64,000 nucleotides of DNA from Selaginella tamariscina (taxonomy: Eukaryota; Streptophyta; Lycopodiopsida; Selaginellales; Selaginellaceae), in the NCBI GenBank assembly GCA_003024785.1, contig PUQB01000517.1:62001-126000 (forward strand). The letters run 5' to 3'. Within the stretch, counting starts at the first letter, position 1. Every line of letters starts with the position of its first letter. Shown one piece after another: positions 49,173-62,617 of this stretch. A program made the position numbers and the translations under genes. The notes below the pieces were generated by a model. It did not search any database. It was not told where the DNA came from and was given only the letters and a program-made list of their open reading frames with translations.

Positions 49173-50138
49173 TGTCAGAGTTTTTACCTGGTGCCACAAA
49201 GGTGGCTTGCCAGGTGCCAACCCTGGAATCCCCTCTCTGGAACCCCATGGAATCTGGTAAAATAACCCGTATTAGGAACCCAAGCCTTAGGAACTCAAAC
49301 CCCTAGCTGACTAAGTCCACGAACGAGACTCACCTTGTGAATTAGGATACACTAACTAGCTGAGCTTCAGGTCTTGTTCCTAGCTTGGCGTGGTTGAGGC
49401 GGCCGAAGCAAGGCCTTAACCACTAGTTTTGCAGAAAGTGAACTCGGGCAATGCCTTTGAGCTTGCGGGCAGGTTTTTGGACTAAGGAATCTGACTAACT
49501 CCTTGGAAGTGACGTGCCCCTATCTCAAAGGCAAGATCCTGCTAACGATAAGGATAGTCTAACCCTAGGGTGGGTTGTACCCTTGTCGTGTGGAAGTTTG
49601 GGCGGCACAACGAAGGGTTGCACCTTGATGACACAAGCTTAGCTTGCACCGGTAGGAGGTTAATGAGCTCTCTTTTGAACCCAAGAAACCTCACTACATA
49701 TACTCTACCTTATTTATGTGATGGACCCCCCCCCCCCCCCTTGTTTACCTAAGTGAGTAAGTGGGCTGGCACGAAAATGCCAGCTCTTAGAGAAAATGGT
49801 TGTCCTAAGCTAACCCTAAACCTAACCCCTAGGGGGGGTATTAGGGCGTGGGTTAGGGCAACCCTAGGGGTGTCCCTAACCCTTTTTGACACTTTATTAT
49901 TAACAAAAAAACCTATCTTTGTAATGTCAAATTGGGAGAGAGTTTTCTAGAGGTAAGTACTACCTTTGCCTAGAGTTTCTCGAGGTACCTAGTGACAGCC
50001 AGTCGGACTACCCCTAAAACACCTAAGTGCACTAAGCAGGGCTGTTTCTCACTACAACTAGGGTTTGCCACCACAACTTGGTAAGTAATTACAGTCAAAC
50101 CCCAAAGTAAAGGTCGACTCATAGTAAAAACTATGACA
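49173..50138 (-). repeat. 5' LTR of the minus-strand chromovirus
   Basis: This 966-bp LTR is the inverted counterpart of the LTRs at 38960 and 45290, with TGTCATAG/CTGACA ends. It includes a C12 run near 49728. The base after it (50139) is within integrase sequence of yet another gypsy element. Confidence 0.9.
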
Positions 50139-53100
50139 GCTTTCGCTTACTTAGTAACGTAATCCGTCAATACCAAAATGTATTGATTTCTCTTGCTGCT
50201 TTTTAAGATTAATTAGTCCCATGAAATCCATCCCCACTTCATAAATGGTCCTAATGGTGGTGTGGATGTAGTGGCTGAACTTGGTGATGTGGGTTGGTTG
50301 ATGTTGTTGCACTTTAAGCACTTCCTACAATACTCTATAGCATCCTTGAATAATGTTGACCACCATAATTCGAATTGCAATATTTTGTGCGCTATTAATG
50401 TCCCTGCAAAAATGTATGCCGTGCTCTCCTGAGTGAGCTTCTTGCAATATCATATTGACTTTTTTTTGATGGTACACATCTCCTTAATACCTCATCTCTT
50501 CCTTGTGTACAATATCCCAGTGATTATGCAATATGGTTTCGATTGTAAAACTAGTTGTTTCTGTTATTATGTTGATGTGTATTTCTCTGGTACTAGATCG
50601 ATGCTTAGGAATTGCTCAATTTCTCATAGATATCCTTGCTACAAATACCGCCTTGGTTTTCTCTCCCTCCATTTGAAACAAACTTGTGTTAGGTAGGTCA
50701 TTGTTGATGTCGATTCCTTCTCCATTCATAATCCGGCTAAGGTAATCCGCTTGTTAGTGTAGCTTTCCTGATTTGTGAATAATTTGAATATTGAACTCTT
50801 GCAATAGTAAAAACCACTATACTAACCTTCCTTCGAGTTTTGTCTTACTCAACAAATGTATAAGTGCTTGGTGATCCACAATGAATTTTACTTTATTAGC
50901 TAGTAGATAATGTTGAAACTTCTTGGCAACATACACCATTCGAGAGCTTCTCTTCTCTATAGTTGTATAATTTTCCTCTGCAACATAATATAATGAGCGA
51001 TCCTTCATGTCTTCTTGTGTTTGGATCAATATGCATCCAATGGCGTAATATGATGCATCCACTTGCACATGAAACTCTTGTGTCCAATTTGGGTTGGCCA
51101 AAATAGGCGCCTTTGTCAAAGCTTGTTTCAATGTTTGAAAACTCTTCTCTCATTCTAGGTTCCATGCGAACAATTGTCCTTTCCTTAGTAACATAGTTAA
51201 TGGCTTTGCTATTGCTGTAGAGTTTTTGATAAATTGTCGGTGATATCCCATTTTGCCAAGTAGTCAGTGTACTCTACTCATGTCTGTAGGTGCTTCCATA
51301 GTTTGTATCACTCTTATTTTATCTTGATCTACCATTATGCCTTCTTTGCATATGATATGACCGAGTAGGACTTCTGATTTTACACAAAATATGCACTTCT
51401 CCGGATTGAGAACTATATTGTTCAATCAACATTTGTCAAAACATTTTGTCAGGCACTCCAAATGGTTGTTTTTTGATTCAAGAAAACTGTTTAAATGCTG
51501 AAATCATTCAAGAAAACTTTCATAAATGTTGTCAAATAGTCTCGGAATGTCTCATTAATTACACGCTGAAAAGTGAATGGGCATTACACAACCCAAAAAT
51601 GCATAACACGGTACGCATAAGCTCCCCATAGACTAATGAAGGCTATCTTTGGTTGGTCCGCTTCTTCAACTTGAACCAGGTTGTATCCTAAAAATCCATC
51701 TAAGAATGATTTTTAATGACTACTTCTTGACCATTCTTGTACAGTACCATTTTGTCGTCTTCCCAATCATGTCGTACTTTTGCATTCCGTAGCCAAGGTC
51801 GTCCCAATAAAATTTGGTAAGGTTTGTTGGTCTGTCCAATCCATAATACGATTAAGGACACCTTGTATTTAATTCCTGCAATTTCCATACAAATAGATCT
51901 AATTATGCCAACAGGTCATACTTTTCTTTGATCAACCATCCGTGGTCCCAAACCTAGTTCCTTACAAGCTTCCTCCTCTATAATGTTGACACCTAAGCCG
52001 CCATCAATGGGTATGCTTTAGATGTTGTTTCTGCCAATACATGTAGTTATCATTGGTTCTTCCTCATTCCAGTCTTTCTCATCTCTAAGAATTCTGGTTG
52101 TATTGACCTCAACTCGGCTTGTATCCTATTGGGTATGGCTCGCATTCAATACGTTAACTATTTGCATTCGTAAAAATGGAGCAAGTGTAAGTAGCTCCTC
52201 TATATTCAACTGCACTAGTTGTTGTAATATTTGGTATAAAATCTTTCTTTTTTTCATGTTGTATTTTCTGGATTTGATCCGCCACTTTTTGCACTGTAGC
52301 TTTCTCTTTCTCCCAATTTTTGCGTACTAGTTCTTCTTTACTTGCCTCTACCCGAACTCATTTAGCACGTGTCACTACATATGTTTCTATCGAAGGTAAT
52401 TCCGTAACTTCTTCCCACTTGCATTCGTGATCAGGGTCCTCCTGATCATCTTCTTGTTGGACTTCAATCCTTCATGTTGCCAATTCTGGTGGTGGTGGTA
52501 TTTCTATGTTATATTTGCAATTCAAGCATTCTGGTGAATAGTGTCCCATTTCTCCACACGTGTAGCATCGAACATTATTGAGTCTATTACATTCGGTGGA
52601 ATAATGTCTATTTTACCCACATCGAAAACATGTCACATTAGGATTCCCACCACGTGGTATTGGTGGAGGCGGTAATAAGTGTGGTCCTTCTTGCTTTGGT
52701 GCTGGTAATAAAGGTTGTCCTCCCTGCAGTACATCCTCGTTGTTGTTCTGACGATAGTATGGTCCTAGTTCGCGAGGGTATCTTCTTCCATTTACGTTTC
52801 TTCAATCTCTATTATATGGTCTTTGTGGATAATCAAATGGGTTAGTACTTTGTGTTGCATCCCATCTGGGTGGTGGGTAGCCTTCAACGTGCCCAATCAT
52901 TGGTTGTGGTTTATATCCCGTACTTCGGCACTGTCTTGCTTCGTGTCCTACCCCTCCACACAACTGACACTTCGGTATCTTACATTCTGAAGCACTGTGT
53001 CCCTCATTCTTGCAAGTATACTATTCTAGGTCGTGCTCGTATCTCAATCTCTCTCTTATGTGGCCTCCGTGGTTTGTGTTCCTCATCATTTATGTATCTT

Positions 53101-54290
53101 GGTGATATCAATATTTTAATTTTTTCCACCTCCTTTATAGCATCTCTCAAATCATGTGGCTTTGTCAACCGTACTTGGAGTTGCAAACTCTCTTGTAACC
53201 CATTGAGCTTCTCATGCTCTTTCTTTATTTCTTTACCAACTTTTCACTAACATCACCCACTTCACAATGGTCGTCAGGGACTCCATAGGCCAAATGTGGT
53301 GTTCTATGAAGTCTCGGTGGTTGCTAGAACGCTGTGGATAGTGTCCAGTCCCAGGGGTCTACGCCGGCTAGCCGGCCTTACCTTAGGAGTATTGGAAGGT
53401 GTTGAGATGGCCTCTACCCGGACACCACGAGGGTCCGTGTACAGGTGAGGAGGGGTTCTCCTAGTGCAGTGCTGTCGCTTCCTACCTTAGTAAGTTGTTG
53501 GGCTAGGAGTAGAGCGAGAGGAGAGTAATGGAGAGGTGGTGAATAGTAAGAACATAAGTATGTATATATTGCCTGCCTAAGTATAAAGCTGCCCCAGAAA
53601 GACGGAGCAAGATATAGACAAAAAAATGGACTAGAAGTACCCCGACCCACTTTCAACCTTCTTGCTTATATAGCAGGTCGGCTTGTGTTAGACCCTAGGT
53701 ACAGGTGGCACTCTCTCATGGGTCTGCCGCCCTGTGATAGAGTCCTGCCTATAACATTTATGCGCCTCCCTTATGCGTGTTGTCCTGAGTACCTTGGTAA
53801 TTGATCCGGACGATCGGATCTACGCCTAGTTAAGTGCCACCTAACAGCTATCACCTTCAATCCATTACTTATGGTACCTTCATTGCTCGGCTGCTGCTTG
53901 TTCGCGCCAGATGGCGGCTTGACGGTGGTCAAACCACCGTCAACCACACAACGATTGTATATTCTTCAAAACCTTTACATGTAATCTCCACTGCCTCTAT
54001 AGGTTCTTGTCATAATTCCTGCAACTAAACTATCAGATCTTACTTGTGATACTTCTAAACATAGTAATTTCTAAATAATGTGAGGAATGCGTCGTACTTA
54101 CAAATATAGCATTATCATAATACCAATCATTGGCATCTCCCTTGAGTGTAAATGGGAATATTCGAAGCTTCTCATGCTTATTTGTAATTTCATTAGCCTC
54201 ACACGCCTTCTCAAAGTACTGAATATGTCGATTTGTATCCTCATGCTCCAAGCCAAAAAAGGTAGAAGGTACTACTTTACCCGTAATTGT
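50139..54290 (-). pseudogene. Decayed Ty3/gypsy gag-pol (non-chromovirus-like gag)
   Basis: Reading leftwards, gag starts near 54251 with an EDTNRHIQYFEKACEANEIT core typical of plant gypsy gag. Zinc-knuckle remnants lie near 52990-52500, one reading CGEMGHYSPEC. A protease-like segment with ILLGRPWLRNAKVRHDWEDD is at 51888-51700. RT/RNase H is at about 51640-50817 (FHVQVDASYYAIGCILIQTQ), and integrase is cut off at 50139. It has many stops and frame changes. A separate LTR interrupts gag at 53332-53950. This lineage looks like the OTA/Tat or Athila-type plant gypsies rather than the chromoviruses, but the assignment is tentative. Confidence 0.75.
53332..53950 (-). repeat. Solo LTR inserted in gypsy gag
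   Basis: On the minus strand it runs from about TGTGTGGTTGACGG to CACTATCCACA. It contains CTATATAAGC as TATA box followed by a CT-rich transcription-start-like region, and it has no coding content. The host gag sequence resumes on both sides. A clean target duplication could not be identified, so the outer edges are approximate. Confidence 0.6.
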
Positions 54291-57200
54291 TAGTGTCCCA
54301 TCATTTTTAGTGCCTCAATCATCAGCAAATCCCAATAATGTTGTATAGGTACATGTATCTCTTTGTTTTCATATCTCTCATTCTTGTCCTCCTCCTCGGT
54401 TGACTCATTGTGCTCCGATTGTCATTGTAAGTATCACTTCTCGCGTTCTCGTTGTTGTTGCTGTCTTATCTCTTCATACCGTTTACATTCTGTAAGAATC
54501 CGTCGATAATCATCCATTCATCTATTACTGAAAGCGGCAGATCCACTATCATGAGGCCTTTGTTGGGCATTCTTTCATCTCTGCAATAATTGAGCTGATC
54601 GGATTAAGTACTTGCTTTGGAATTTGCTGAAAGCCTCGAATTTCTTCTTTCATCGTAATTTCTCTTCGAACTCTAGCACTTCCTTGGGTGTTGGCTTATC
54701 CATACTGGCACATTCTTACATACACTTCATTAGTTACCTATTAATACAACTATCCCTCCGTGGTCGTCATAATTTTAAGCTAATAAGTTTAAAATATAGC
54801 TATGGTCACCATCATCAACCCGTAATAAGGTCGAGCGGAAAAAGAAAATTACAAGATAGAAATATTTTGCTAAGCTTTTTGATGTGTATTCAGTCTCAAT
54901 CTTTGTATTACAGTGGTAGCCTGTAATCCTATGTTCTCATCTAACTCTCATATTTTCACAATATGTATTATATGTCCAAAGAAAGAAACATAACTAAAAA
55001 TCTCTTAAATGACTAACTACTATGTTGTTGCCAAGGTAATGGTTTGGGTGTGACAAACTTAAAGTTGGTGAAGGTTCCCTTTGAGATTGCCATTGTCCCC
55101 TCTCTCACTGAGACTTTGATACCATGAGTTTATGTGGAGTGGGCCTCCATTGTTTGTGTGTGACGATGGTGGTGATGGCTTTTATTGGCAAGAGCCTTTT
55201 TCGACAATGATTGGTGCAATAGGATGGTAATTGTTATTGATTCTTGATTGGTGGTGCCACCAATATTGGCAAACATGCTAGCAAATTCTCAAGGTGCGGT
55301 TGCTTGCAACCCAAGGGAGGACTAGATATCTGATTCCCTATGTGGCCATCAAGCAAGCAACCATGTGAACTAAAAGCAATTTGGTTGTTGGTGGTAGCAC
55401 TTAATGGAAAGCTTATGGTTGTTGTAGCGTCAAGCCTGTGACACGCAACCTTAAGGCTTGTTGGTCATAATTGTTCTATCAAGTATGGCTTTAATAGTTC
55501 GTTAGTGACAATAGAAATTGGTGAGGACATGTTGAGGATGGATGCATGAGTCCTGGTGCACTAATGTTGCTCTTCAATTAGCTTTGACAAATGCATACTT
55601 GGAGTTGAGTTTCAATAAAGTTGAATTCCTCAGACATTATATATTATAAAGAGTACCATTCATTTCCCATTAAACCAACTAAAGTGTTAATTAGTTGTTG
55701 AGTTGATTTTCATTGAAGATTGAGTAAAAATTATGACACTTGTCACTTTCTTAGAAGTAATATACAAAATAAAATGTTATTACTATCGTCTCCATGTACC
55801 TAAGGTATTGTATGATATACATAAGTGATTCCCATCAAATATAAATTATAATACTCCCCATACTCAAAGGTTGTTATTATCACTCACTTCAATATATTAA
55901 TGATTGTATTTCCACTATTCTTTTTTTAGACAGAGGTTTACCCTTCCATCATGTCTCATTATGTGCATCACGATAGAGTCTCATCCTTATCATAGGCGGC
56001 CTATTCTCATGTGATGAGACATCATGATGAGACAACATGGTCATCATAGAAAGAGTTAAGATTAACTTATTAATTATATTCTGTTCATTTGGTATATAAG
56101 ACATAATTAATCCATGATAAGAATCAATTTTAAGTCTCCTTCAATATCAAATATAAAAATATTATTCCTCCCTCTTTGAACTAACTAAAAAAGAATTAAT
56201 CAGTTATAAAAAGTTTTTATGCTTAAATTACTACATGATATACCTAAGTGGCTCTCATTAAATAAGAATTATGGCATGTGCCCATTTGAGAAAATTATTA
56301 ATACCCAGTCTTTTAGCTTTTTGTGCTCCTTGACAACAAAGATAATCCCGAGTCATGAGACCATTGACTCATGTAACATTTTTTTAATTGACTTTGCTCT
56401 ACCTGTTCGCTAGGTACAATTGAAGGGACTAAACTCTTGCCTTTGAGCATTTTGACAAAGCTTATGGTTTCTCCTACTCATTACTAGTACCATCACTGAG
56501 GGACTCTCTAAAGCATTAGGAATGAGATATGAGTTGAATTCGGTGGTGCTACACATTCTTAGTCCTATTTTGGTTTTTTATACATGTACTCCCAGTCTCA
56601 TACTAGTAATTATCGTAGCTTCCCCACAACACTCACCACTTTCTCTCATGACATGTGTCTTCATACAATGCTAGAACTTTGAAAAATGCATAGCTACAAT
56701 AGATTCCAAGGGCACCATAGTAGTAAAAGTGCAACAAAGAGTTTGACTCGATGGTTGCTAAATTTGGCGTTGAGTTCTTGTTAAAGAGATGACCTGTCTC
56801 TCTTATGTAGCACAAACTCATTGACTAGCTTATCAAAATGCTAGAATTTAGGTGACAATCCCCATTGTGATCACCAAAAAGTTGGTGTGGCTGCTTGTGT
56901 GTGTCCCAATGCCCAACTTACATGCATCTCTAAAATGCAATGTAGGAGGGGTTGAGATACCACACCATGCCAACTGGACCATGTTTGTTGGCCCAAATGG
57001 TGTCCGACAAGGCAATTGGGAGTTAGGAGGATGTGTAGAGCATTGATGTCAAAGGAGGAGGGAGGAGCATGTAGACCTTAGATGTGCAAGAAGATAGAAA
57101 TATAAACTTGATTGCAAGATAAAGAATTGTAAAGGAATCTAAGTCATTGAGGTTGCTCTCTATGTCCACCCTCAAGAGATCCCTAGCAATTGATATGGAG

Positions 57201-57590
57201 ATGTGCAAGGGGCACTTGCTCATCCTTGCCCTCTTATAGAGCTCCCCTTTGGTGGCCATCTTCTATTGCATAGTGGCTATTAGTGTTGGAGCTTTTACAT
57301 GGTGTCACATATGGCTTGAGAAATGTCAACCCTAAAAACCCTCTTTGTGAACCTTAAAACCTAGTATATTAGAAACATGAATGCTAATAACTCACACTGT
57401 AAGTCATTAGCACGAACAATGCTCAACTTAATTATTTAATAATAACTCTTAACCTAGTTATTATCTTTAACCCGATGACTATTATCACAACTATGGATTA
57501 GCTTACCCTTAACATTTATGATTTTACTAAGCTAGGTACAATATTCACATTTAGTTGAGTATGCATTCTAACTTACACTTGTGAGTGTCA
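54291..57590. other. Region without a recognised gene
   Basis: 54291-54930 is probably the 5' leader and flank of the gypsy element. From 54930 to 57590 I see no domain, no LTR pair and no convincing exon structure. The open frames are short and unsupported. Confidence 0.5.
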
Positions 57591-57599
57591 CAACCCGAT

Positions 57600-57735
57600 A
57601 CAAGATGCAGGATTCCGGATATAAGATACAGGATTCCGGATATAGGATACATGATATAGGATACGGGATATAGGATATACCTACATGATATGCCTACAGG
57701 ATATGCTACAGGATATGCCTATAGGATAAGGGTCA
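57600..57735 (+). repeat. Short tandem repeat of GGATATAGGATAC type
   Basis: Units of about 12-14 bp (GGATATAGGATAC, CAGGATATGCCTA and variants) are repeated roughly ten times. A degenerate minisatellite, no coding value. Confidence 0.7.
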
Positions 57736-57839
57736 CCATTTTTAACTCATGACTAGATTAGGCTCATGACCAAATTAGCTCTTGGAGTTGTGAGCATAAA
57801 AGCTTCGACCTAATTGTTGTACAATCAGTTACTATCAAC

Positions 57840-58025
57840 ACCAGTCTTTTTACAATCAATCTTGTCTTATCTTGTTCTTGTCTTGCTCCTTGCTTCCTAT
57901 TCTCTCCTTGTCTTGTTCCTAGTTTCTATCCTGCTCCTGTCTTGCTCCTGGTTCTTGTCTTGCTCCTGGTTCTTGTCCTGCACCTATCTTGTTCCTAGTC
58001 CTTGTCTTGCTCCTGAGTCAAGCCT
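57840..58025 (+). repeat. Pyrimidine-rich minisatellite
   Basis: Units close to CTTGCTCCTGGTTCTTGTC repeat about eight times. This precedes gag of the next retroelement and may be part of its leader or LTR. Confidence 0.6.
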
Positions 58026-58146
58026 CCTTGCTCTTAGATCGTGGCTTGACAGTTTGATAGTAACTATTTTCATAGCTTTCCGATTTCCAGTTACCTTTTT
58101 TCCTTGATTCTTCTCCTTCATTTTCCTCCTTTTTTCTTTCATAGAT

Positions 58147-61100
58147 CATGGCCGATTTTGAGCAATTTCAACGCATGAGCTGGCCACTTTGAGCCAAGTG
58201 GTCACAGATCTGCACATGCAGTTGCTGATGCATCCTCCAAGGCTGCTGCGCAGGCTCTCTCTCAAGCATCTGTGGTTTCCTCTCCATCGAACACTTCTTC
58301 GGAGCCGAAGATCAGCATGTTAGAAAACTTCAGTGGCAATCGCGCCGATTTCCAAGGGTTCCGGAATTAGATCAGGCCTTTGATCCGCATGCAACCACGC
58401 CGCTACTTGACTGATGCACAAAAGGTTGGCCTTTTAGCATCCTTACTATTTGGATCTCCATGGGCTTGGGTTGCCCCTTTGCTGGAGCGTGACGACCCAT
58501 TGATGGAGGACTTTGAAGGATTTGTGGCTACCTTTGAAGCCTGCTTTGGAGATCCTGATAAGTACCGTTCCGCATGCACGAAGTTACGCAAGCTCACACA
58601 AAGATCCCGACCAGCTTCTGTCTATGCATTCAAAATTCAAACAACTTTGCACGAACATTCCATGGACAAGACTACATTGATCGAACATTTCTGTTTTGGT
58701 TGAGGATGACATGAAGGACCTTCTCCTTACGTTACCAGATGCCCAAACATTAGTGGAGATCATACAACAGGCCATTCGCTGCGACAATCGTTTGTTTGAG
58801 CGTCGTTAGGAAAAATCCCGTCAACAGTTCTTGCAAACCAATCCTGCAGCTGTGGTACATGTTCCTGCAACCCTTCTGGAGTAGTTCCTATGGAGGTTGA
58901 GAAATACAAGCGTGGCTCACTTTCCACTGCTAAGAAGCAACGTCGCCGCAGTGAGAACCTATGCTTGTATTATGGTGAAGCAGGACACAAAGTGGCAAAA
59001 TGTCCTATTAAAGCCAGGAAATTCAAGATGCGTGAAGTTGAAGCTGAAGTTCAGTCAGAAAACTTCAATGTTCACTTCGTCTAGGAGCGGTGAAGTTGGA
59101 CGTAGGTGCAGGCTCCATTGGTGCTGCTCATACCATTCCATCACTCAATTTTCTTATACACATTCATCTCAATAATCGAGAGCTCAAGGAGTTTGCCGTG
59201 TAGACACTAGTGCAAATGCATGCTTCACGAATGACACTTTTACAACTCAACATGGCATTCCGGTGGTGAAGTTGAAGCGTGCAGTTCCTGTACAGGTGGC
59301 TGATGGTTGTCTGATTGCTTCTGGTGCAGTTACCCATGCTACCACACCTCTCTCTTGCAATCATGGCGCATTCAACTATTCGATTTTCTTCAAGACTCGG
59401 TCGTCCCATCTTTGGGCATGCTATGGTTCGTGGTTGCAAATCCTCAGATTGACTGGAGGTCTAGGACGCTCACGTTTTCCTCTCTGGCAGCTAGGATCAA
59501 TCCTGTACTTTCCTGTGTGTAGGATACATCCTTAGTGTCTGAGGCAGTACAAGTTACAGGATTGACCGTGCCTGTTCCTGCATCAGTGTTGAAGACTCCT
59601 CCTCAACAGGATTCACCTCATGTTAGTTCCTCAGCACATCCGCAGGCTCTCTCCACTCCTGTAAGTTTGTAAATTTCTGTACAGGGTTCTTCCAATCCTG
59701 TATCAGTGTCGAAGGTTCCTCCTCAATAGAATCCACCTCTGTTGATTCATCAGCACACTCATAGGCTCCTCATCCTATGCATCCACGGACTTCTGTATAG
59801 GATTCTTCCAATCCTGTACACTTGTCAACATCTGTACAGGTTTTCCCCAATCCTGCCTCTTTCATTACCCTACTTCTGTTTCAACCCCCAAGATCCTTCC
59901 TCTTTTTCAGTCACAGCTCCCTCCTTCTCCTCTCCGAGTTCTTACCATTACTATGCATGAACTTGGCACTGATCCCGCTCCTTTTCACCTTTTTGCTTTC
60001 CAAGTAACTCCTATGTCCTCTTCTACCTTTCCTGTATCTGACTCTCCTATTTTTCAATCTCCTTCTCCTGCTCCTTCTCCTTTTTCTGCTCCTTCTCCTT
60101 CTCTTACTTCTCCATGCCATCCAAGTATCACTCCTTTCAAGACGTTTTTGACAAGCACAAGGCTGCAGTTCTTCCTATTCACAGGTCCTTCGACTGTCCT
60201 ATCGATCTTGCGGAAGGGAAGACTCCACCATTCGGACCAATTTATGCACTGTCACCTACAGAATTGGAGGTTCTTTGCCAGTGCATCGAGGACAACTTGG
60301 TATCCGACTTCATTTATCACTCAAAATCCCCTGTAGGAGCACCTATCTTCTTTGTCAAGAAGAAAGATGGGAGTTTGCGCTTGGTTGTGGACTACAGGGT
60401 TTGAATCAAGTCACCATCCGGAACCGGTACCCATTGCCATTAATTCCGGAACTTCTCGATTGGCTATGAGGAGCAAAGGTGTTCACAAAGATCGACTTAT
60501 GAGGGGCCTACAATCTTGTACGGATTGTCCAGGCGATGAGGGGAAGACTACCTTCGTACAAGGTATGACATTTCAAGTACACGGTGATGCCTTTCGGACT
60601 TACTAATGCCCTGCCGTGTTCTAACACATGGTAAACGACATCTTTCATGACTTCTTGGACCATTTTGTGGTGATCTACCTCGATGACATTTTGATTTTCT
60701 CCAAGGACCAGGCAACAATGACAAGCATGTACGACTAGTTTCTACAGAGCTTCACGAGCATGGCCTGTATGCGAATTGGAGAATGTTTTTTTTTACAGGG
60801 TATTGTGGAGTTCTTGGGCTACATTGTCTCTCCTGTTGGTGTTTCCATTGACATGCACAAGGTGAAGACTATCATGGAGTGGGAGAGGCCCAAGTCTGTA
60901 CGAGACATACAATGTTTCCTTGGCTTTGCAAACTTCTACAGGCGTTTCATACAGGACTTCTCCAAGCGTGTACTTCCACTCACAAAACTCACCAAGCACA
61001 TAGGAGATTTCTTTTGGTCCGACAAGGTGGAACATGCATTTAAGGCACTCAAGGACGCCTTCACAATAGCTTCGATTTTAGCACATCCTGATCCTTCTTG

Positions 61101-62605
61101 TCCCTTCTTCGTTGAAGCAGATGCCTCAGATTTTACAGTAGGTTCTATCCTATCACAAGTTGGAAAAGACAAGTTATTCCATCCTGTAGCCTTTCACTCT
61201 CGTAAGTTCCTTTCGGTAGAGATCAATTATGAGATTCATGACAAGGAACTCAAGGCCATTGTGGATTCGTTTGAGGAGTGGTGGCACTTCCTAAAAGGCG
61301 CTGCCATCCTGTACAAGTTCTTACGGATCACAAGAACCTGGAGTTTTTTCAAACGGCTCAAGTTCTCAGTCGGCGACAGGCTAGGTGGGTGGAATTCCTG
61401 TCACGTTTTGATTTTGTCATCGTTTACAAGCCCGATTTTCGGAATGGCAAAGTGGACGCATTGTCTAGGCGCTCCTACCTTTCACTGACCCCGGGGATCC
61501 TGCATATGACTGTCAAAAGCAAGTGTTGTTGGGTCTTGATCGTTTTCGGCTTGCAGCACTATAAGTTCATCAGGCTTCAGCAAATTTAACACTTCTATAG
61601 GACATTCGTTCGCAGTTGGCTACAAACGACTTGGCAAAGAATGTGTTCTCACACATTAGTCCTAAGATTGCAAGCTCCTCTTCCTCCAGTTCCCATTTAG
61701 ACTACAAGTTATTCGCCATATAGGCCGGACTCTTGTACCGAGAAGGTCTCCTGTACATTCCTATTAGTGTTTGCAGGACTTGTGTGGTACAAGATTGTCA
61801 TGATACCCCGGTTACAGGACATTTTGGTGTGGCCAAGACAGTTGAGTTGGTGACTTGCAACTATTGGTGGCTTGGGTTGCAAGGTTTTGTGGAAAGGTTT
61901 GTACGGAGTTGTGACACCTGCAACAGGTTTAAGATGCCTCGTCACGCGCCCTTTGGTCTTCTTCGTCCTCTTCCTGTTCCTTCTGCTTCTTGGAGATCCA
62001 TTTTTATGGATTTCCTCATAGATGGATCCCCACATGATCATCTCCAACATCTTCGTTAGGTACAGGATGATCTCCGTGTTCATCTTCAGCAAGCATAGGA
62101 ACGGTACAAGCGTCATGTTAATTCTCATCTTCAGCCGGCACCTGCATACAAGATTGGTGATCTCGTGTGGCTTCTTCATTGGCATATTCGCACCAATAGG
62201 CCTTCTTCTAAGTTGGATTTTCAACGATTAGGCCCTTATAGGATTGCGGCTAAGGTCAATCCTGTAGCTTTTGGACTCAAGTTACTATCTACGGTGAAAC
62301 TTCATCCTGTGTTTCACACCTCCTTGTTGGAGCCGTATCATCCTTCTTCTCTTCCTGGTCGTGCTTCTTCTCCTCCCCCTCCTATGGTCATTGACGATGA
62401 ACCTGAGTACGAAGTTATAACCATCCTTTGATTCTTGTCTTCATCGCCGCCAACTTCAATACTTGGTGGATTGGAAAGGTTATTTGCCTACTGATCACAC
62501 TTGGGAACCTGTATCCAACTTACTCCATGCTTCTTCCAAGGTTGCTGCCTTCCATCGGCGTTATCCTGTTAAACTAACTCCCAAGACTCGTGGAACTCGT
62601 CCTTA
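58147..62605 (+). pseudogene. Tcn1-like chromovirus gag-pol with deleted integrase core
   Basis: Gag at 58147-59080 has a DAQKVGLLASLLFGSPWAWV core and one CCHC knuckle near 58965. A protease-like VDTSANAC lies near 59200. A long Ser/Pro-rich linker follows. RT at about 60114-60760 has PIYALSPTELEVL and VVIYLDDILIFS; RNase H is at 60760-61480. The integrase zinc finger is at 61733-62010. After MDFLIDGSP (near 62030) the sequence jumps to the integrase C-terminal part near 62050, so the catalytic D,D-35-E core is missing. A chromodomain (YLVDWKGYLPTDHTWEP) ends the frame at about 62605. The gag and RT style is that of fungal and moss Tcn1-type chromoviruses, not the usual seed-plant ones. Several frameshifts occur. 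Confidence 0.75.
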
Positions 62606-62617
62606 GGGAGGAGGTGC

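Noticed and set aside
50433..53250. Several plus-strand hydrophobic frames (50433, 52022, 52852)
   Set aside because: Antisense of the decayed gypsy pol and gag.
53414..53656. 80-codon minus-strand frame with hydrophobic stretches
   Set aside because: It lies wholly within the solo LTR, across its presumed transcription start.
59911..60120. Arg/Ser-rich minus-strand frame resembling a splicing factor tail
   Set aside because: It is the antisense of the CT-rich Ser/Pro linker in the Tcn1-like polyprotein.
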